In this document: piece after piece, positions 7,349-9,176 of the stretch
Layout of the letters: each line of letters starts with the position of its first letter
Position numbering within the stretch: position 1 is the stretch's first letter
NCBI GenBank assembly: GCA_023397045.1
Contig: JAEWUR010000544.1
Location: 1-9,176 of the forward strand
Length of the DNA: 9,176 bases
Source: Planctomycetota bacterium
GTDB taxonomy: Bacteria; Planctomycetota; Planctomycetia; Pirellulales; Thermoguttaceae
Direction of reading: 5' to 3'
Notes under the pieces: generated by a model
The model's database searches: none
Seen by the model: the letters and a program-made list of their open reading frames with translations, nothing else
What the model was told of the DNA's origin: nothing
Program-made: the position numbers and the translations under genes

Positions 7349-7694
7349 GACGCGTTCTCGACATGTATCGGCACTGGAAACCCGCCGGCTTTACGGAAAG
7401 TTTGCCGAAAAATCCGGTTGTAGCTTTCCATTGCAATTCTACGTCACAGACGACCCCGAGCAAGTTTTTTCAAATCGGGATTTCCCCGAAGAATCGCCTC
7501 GTGATGAGTGCAAAATGGGGGGCACGGAAACCGAGATCGCCGAAATGCCGGCATCTAATGCTTTGTCAGCCGTGCCGTGATGGGTGCCATGCCCACGCTT
7601 GTCGTGGGCATGTGGCGAGTTTTCGGCGAATTATCATGCCCACGACAAGCGTGGGCATGGCACCCGAACTCATCAACCCATGATTGACAGACTA
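7349..7694. other. Intergenic region between the small minus-strand gene and aat
   Basis: About 345 bases without a gene I trust. The half next to the small gene (7349-7558) should hold its promoter. The best candidate on the minus strand is a TAGAAT (7441-7436), but its -35 partner is poor and the leader would exceed 100 nt. The half next to aat is filled by the composite palindrome (7559-7665), 29 nt from the aat stop. Frames crossing the palindrome on both strands are by-products of the repeat. Confidence 0.6.
7559..7665 (+). repeat. Composite palindromic repeat, family A, copy 2 (complete)
   Basis: The order is a 23-nt tail (7559-7581), a 31-nt arm (7582-7612), a 22-nt centre (7613-7634) and the perfectly inverted 31-nt arm (7635-7665). 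Inside each arm a 10-bp stem, CATGCCCACG/CGTGGGCATG, encloses five bases (for example 7588-7597 with 7603-7612). It can therefore fold as one long hairpin or as two small ones. It sits 29 nt downstream of the minus-strand aat stop codon and would be transcribed as a 3' structure of aat. It is the inverted partner of the copy at 1-96. Confidence 0.95.
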
Positions 7695-8357
7695 CTAGAA
7701 CCGGACCGGCAAGTCGATCGATGCGGCCAAGCGCGATAGATACTTGATCCGAGGGATCGTTGTCGCACCGAATCGGGCTGTGTGCGGCGTCAATTGCTGA
7801 ATATCCAGAAGCGTGAACTCCTGCTCCCGAAGATGCTCGACAAGATGGACCAGCGCAACCTTCGATGCGTCGCGCACGCGATAGAACTTCGATTCGGCCG
7901 CGAAGACGCCGCCGAGTGCAATGCCGTAGACGCCGCCGGCCAGTTCGTGCTGGTGCCAAACCTCGATGCTGTGCGCATAACCGAGCTCGTGCAACGCGAT
8001 ATAGGCGTCGATCATCTCGGGCGTCAGCCACGTCTGATTCAACCGGCCCGGCGACATCGCGCAGCCGCGAATCACGCCCGGAAAATCGACGTTTCGCGTC
8101 ACCTCGAACTTCGCTCCTCGACACGTTCGCCGCAGTCGCCGCGAAACATGGAACCGATCGAATTCGATCACCGCCCGAGGGTCAGGCGACCACCACGCCA
8201 ACGGCGCTTCGAAATCGGTGATCGGCCAGGGGAAAATTCCATGCCGATACGCATCCAGCAGCCACTCCGGCGTCAGGTAGCCGCCCAATCCAACCAGCCC
8301 TTCCGGGTCGGACTCTTCGGCCGGTGGAAAATACCGTGATCGTGGAAGAATCGGCAT
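7695..8357 (-). CDS. aat: Leucyl/phenylalanyl-tRNA-protein transferase
   Basis: Aat moves Leu or Phe from charged tRNA to proteins with N-terminal Lys or Arg, marking them for ClpS/ClpAP degradation (N-end rule), in the cytoplasm. The 220-residue length fits. Motifs: RHGIFPWP (38-45), LAWWSPDPRAVI (53-64), TWLTPEM (109-115), LGYAHSIEVW (125-134), GGVYGIALGGVFAAESKF (141-158), DASKVALVHL (163-172) and LLDIQQLTPHTARFGATTIPR (183-203). E155, D185 and Q187 align with the catalytic-region residues E156, D186 and Q188 of E. coli Aat. Where E. coli has Met in the ESMF motif this protein has Lys157, which is unusual to me. The ATG has no clear Shine-Dalgarno. It is divergently oriented from the ppsR-like gene. 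No clpS or clpA is visible. Confidence 0.95.
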   Translation of the reverse strand: MPILPRSRYFPPAEESDPEGLVGLGGYLTPEWLLDAYRHGIFPWPITDFEAPLAWWSPDPRAVIEFDRFHVSRRLRRTCRGAKFEVTRNVDFPGVIRGCAMSPGRLNQTWLTPEMIDAYIALHELGYAHSIEVWHQHELAGGVYGIALGGVFAAESKFYRVRDASKVALVHLVEHLREQEFTLLDIQQLTPHTARFGATTIPRIKYLSRLAASIDLPVRF

Positions 8358-8442
8358 GAAATGCGTCGATTTCGATAAGGGCTGCGAACGTTTCTCTCCG
8401 CGACGCGCGTCTCCTGCAACGAACGCGCTCCGACGAACCTCG

Positions 8443-8472
8443 ATGATAACACGTTCATTTCGGCGATTGCAA
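8443..8472 (-). promoter_or_regulatory. Candidate promoter of aat
   Basis: On the minus strand TTGCAA (8472-8467) is followed after 18 nt by TATCAT (8448-8443), five of six matches to the -10 consensus. The start would be near 8436, with a leader of about 80 nt. The modest -35 makes this tentative. Confidence 0.4.
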
Positions 8473-8506
8473 CCAGGATGAGGCTGTTTTTCTGGAAAAA
8501 TGGGGG

Positions 8507-8512
8507 TATGAT
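8507..8512 (+). promoter_or_regulatory. Candidate -10 element just upstream of the ppsR-like start
   Basis: TATGAT ends 6 nt before ATG 8519. If it is a -10 hexamer, transcription would begin at or next to the start codon, giving a leaderless message. No good -35 is visible at the expected distance. Alternatively the G run at 8502-8506 serves as a weak ribosome binding site 12 nt upstream. Confidence 0.3.
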
Positions 8513-8518
8513 ACGTCG

Positions 8519-9176
8519 ATGCTCACGGTTTTTGTCGTATCCGACGCGACCGGCGACACCGCCCAGCGCATGATCAAGGCGGGCTTGGTTCAATTCCAAG
8601 ACGCACCCGTCCGATTGCTGCGGCGCGCCCGCGTCCAAACACCCCGGCAGGTGCATGCCGTGGTCCACGAAGCGCGAAACAGCGAAGCGCTGATCATCCA
8701 CACGCTCGTCTCGGACGAACTGCGCCGCACCATGCGCACCGTCGCTCGCGAACACAACGTCGATGCGCTAGACATCCTTGGACCAATTCTCGAACGCCTG
8801 ACGGTCCACCTGAAAATCGCGCCGCAAGAAAAACCCGGTCTGTTCAACGACATGACCGAAGCCAAAACGCGCGAGATCGAAGCCGTGTCGTATGCGTTCC
8901 GTCACGACGACGGCCAGAACCTGCAAGACCTCGACCGCGCCGAGGTCATCCTAACCGGCGTTTCGCGGAGCATGAAAACGCCGACGATGCTCTACCTGGC
9001 CTATCGCGGCTGGTTCGCAGCCAACGTCCCGTTGGCGCCCGAGTTGCCCCCGCCAAAACCGCTGCTGAACTCGCCCTGGGAACGCGTCTTCTGTTTGACC
9101 ATGTCGGCCGAGAAACTCCAACAGCTCCGTCGCGTTCGGGCAACCGAGGAATCGATACCGCTGCATCCCTACACAT
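8519..9176 (+). CDS. ppsR: PEP synthase/PPDK regulatory kinase-pyrophosphorylase, partial (3' end beyond window)
   Basis: This is the DUF299 (PpsR/PDRP) family. Its bifunctional enzymes phosphorylate, using ADP, and dephosphorylate a threonine of PEP synthase or pyruvate phosphate dikinase, switching flux between pyruvate and PEP. The visible 219 residues cover most of the usual 270-280. The start FVVSDATGDTAQRMIKAGL (5-23) is the family signature, HDDGQ lies at 129-133, and the P-loop-like GVSRSMKTPTMLYLAYRG (147-164) is followed by ANVPLAPELPPP (168-179). The family's usual GVSRTSKTP appears here as GVSRSMKTP. The frame stays open to the window end. Whether the target is PEP synthase or PPDK cannot be told, since neither gene is visible, so the symbol is by family. 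There is no strong Shine-Dalgarno. Confidence 0.93.
   Translation, partial: MLTVFVVSDATGDTAQRMIKAGLVQFQDAPVRLLRRARVQTPRQVHAVVHEARNSEALIIHTLVSDELRRTMRTVAREHNVDALDILGPILERLTVHLKIAPQEKPGLFNDMTEAKTREIEAVSYAFRHDDGQNLQDLDRAEVILTGVSRSMKTPTMLYLAYRGWFAANVPLAPELPPPKPLLNSPWERVFCLTMSAEKLQQLRRVRATEESIPLHPYT

Noticed and set aside
7559..7665. CRISPR-like array or attachment site
   Set aside because: There are only two repeat units, perfectly inverted with one fixed 22-nt centre shared by both copies in the window. There is no direct-repeat/spacer series, and no cas or integrase gene.
7363..7683. Plus-strand frames through the second palindrome, with His-Ala-Cys-Arg-Gly-His and Met-Pro-Thr-Thr-Ser-Val-Gly
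   Set aside because: These peptides are translations of the two inverted arms. The same arms give similar peptides in other frames, so they reflect the repeat and not a zinc-binding protein.

Overview
The window looks like chromosome from a member of the Planctomycetota, most likely near the Pirellulales. This is inferred from several traits together: a PEP-CTERM secreted protein, a LolC/E-type permease with a large hydrophilic insert, a stand-alone protein resembling the N-terminus of planctomycete FecR-type proteins, weak or absent Shine-Dalgarno sites, and intergenic DNA full of nested palindromes and 7-nt tandem repeats. No single marker proves the lineage. I see no rRNA, tRNA, CRISPR array, transposase or phage gene.

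Layout. Positions 1-96 hold one copy of a composite palindromic repeat, cut by the window edge. A promoter at about 216-244 and a long leader precede a PEP-CTERM protein gene (410-1099), which ends in a clear intrinsic terminator (1141-1175). Directly after it a new promoter (1190-1217) serves lysS (1263-2837). Next comes a same-strand run: a LolC/E-like ABC permease (2974-4488), its LolD-like ATPase (4481-5311, overlapping by 8 nt), an IlvE-type aminotransferase (5456-6313) and a DedA-family membrane protein (6324-6980). Two minus-strand genes converge on these: a 104-residue FecR-N-terminus-like protein (7007-7321) and aat, leucyl/phenylalanyl-tRNA-protein transferase (7695-8357). A second, inverted copy of the composite repeat lies between them (7559-7665). 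Divergent from aat, a PpsR/PDRP-type kinase-pyrophosphorylase gene (8519 onward) runs off the right edge.

The genes are mostly housekeeping: tRNA charging, envelope lipoprotein or ABC export, branched-chain amino acid transamination, membrane-lipid maintenance, N-end-rule tagging and PEP/pyruvate switching. Only the permease and ATPase clearly form one complex.

The unusual content is in the junctions. (a) Two unrelated sequence families share one design: a self-complementary arm, a 21-22-nt asymmetric centre, then the inverted arm (5338-5402 and 7582-7665, the latter family also at 1-73). (b) At least four tracts of unrelated sequence share a 7-nt period (2838-2858, 2921-2962, 4522-4556, 5405-5446), with a degenerate fifth at 5306-5332, all at gene junctions or a gene start. 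Two of them are C-rich, lie immediately before start codons, and would make the opposite strand strongly G-quadruplex-prone. I found no convincing new multi-gene defence or biosynthetic system; the repeats are the best candidates for something under-described.
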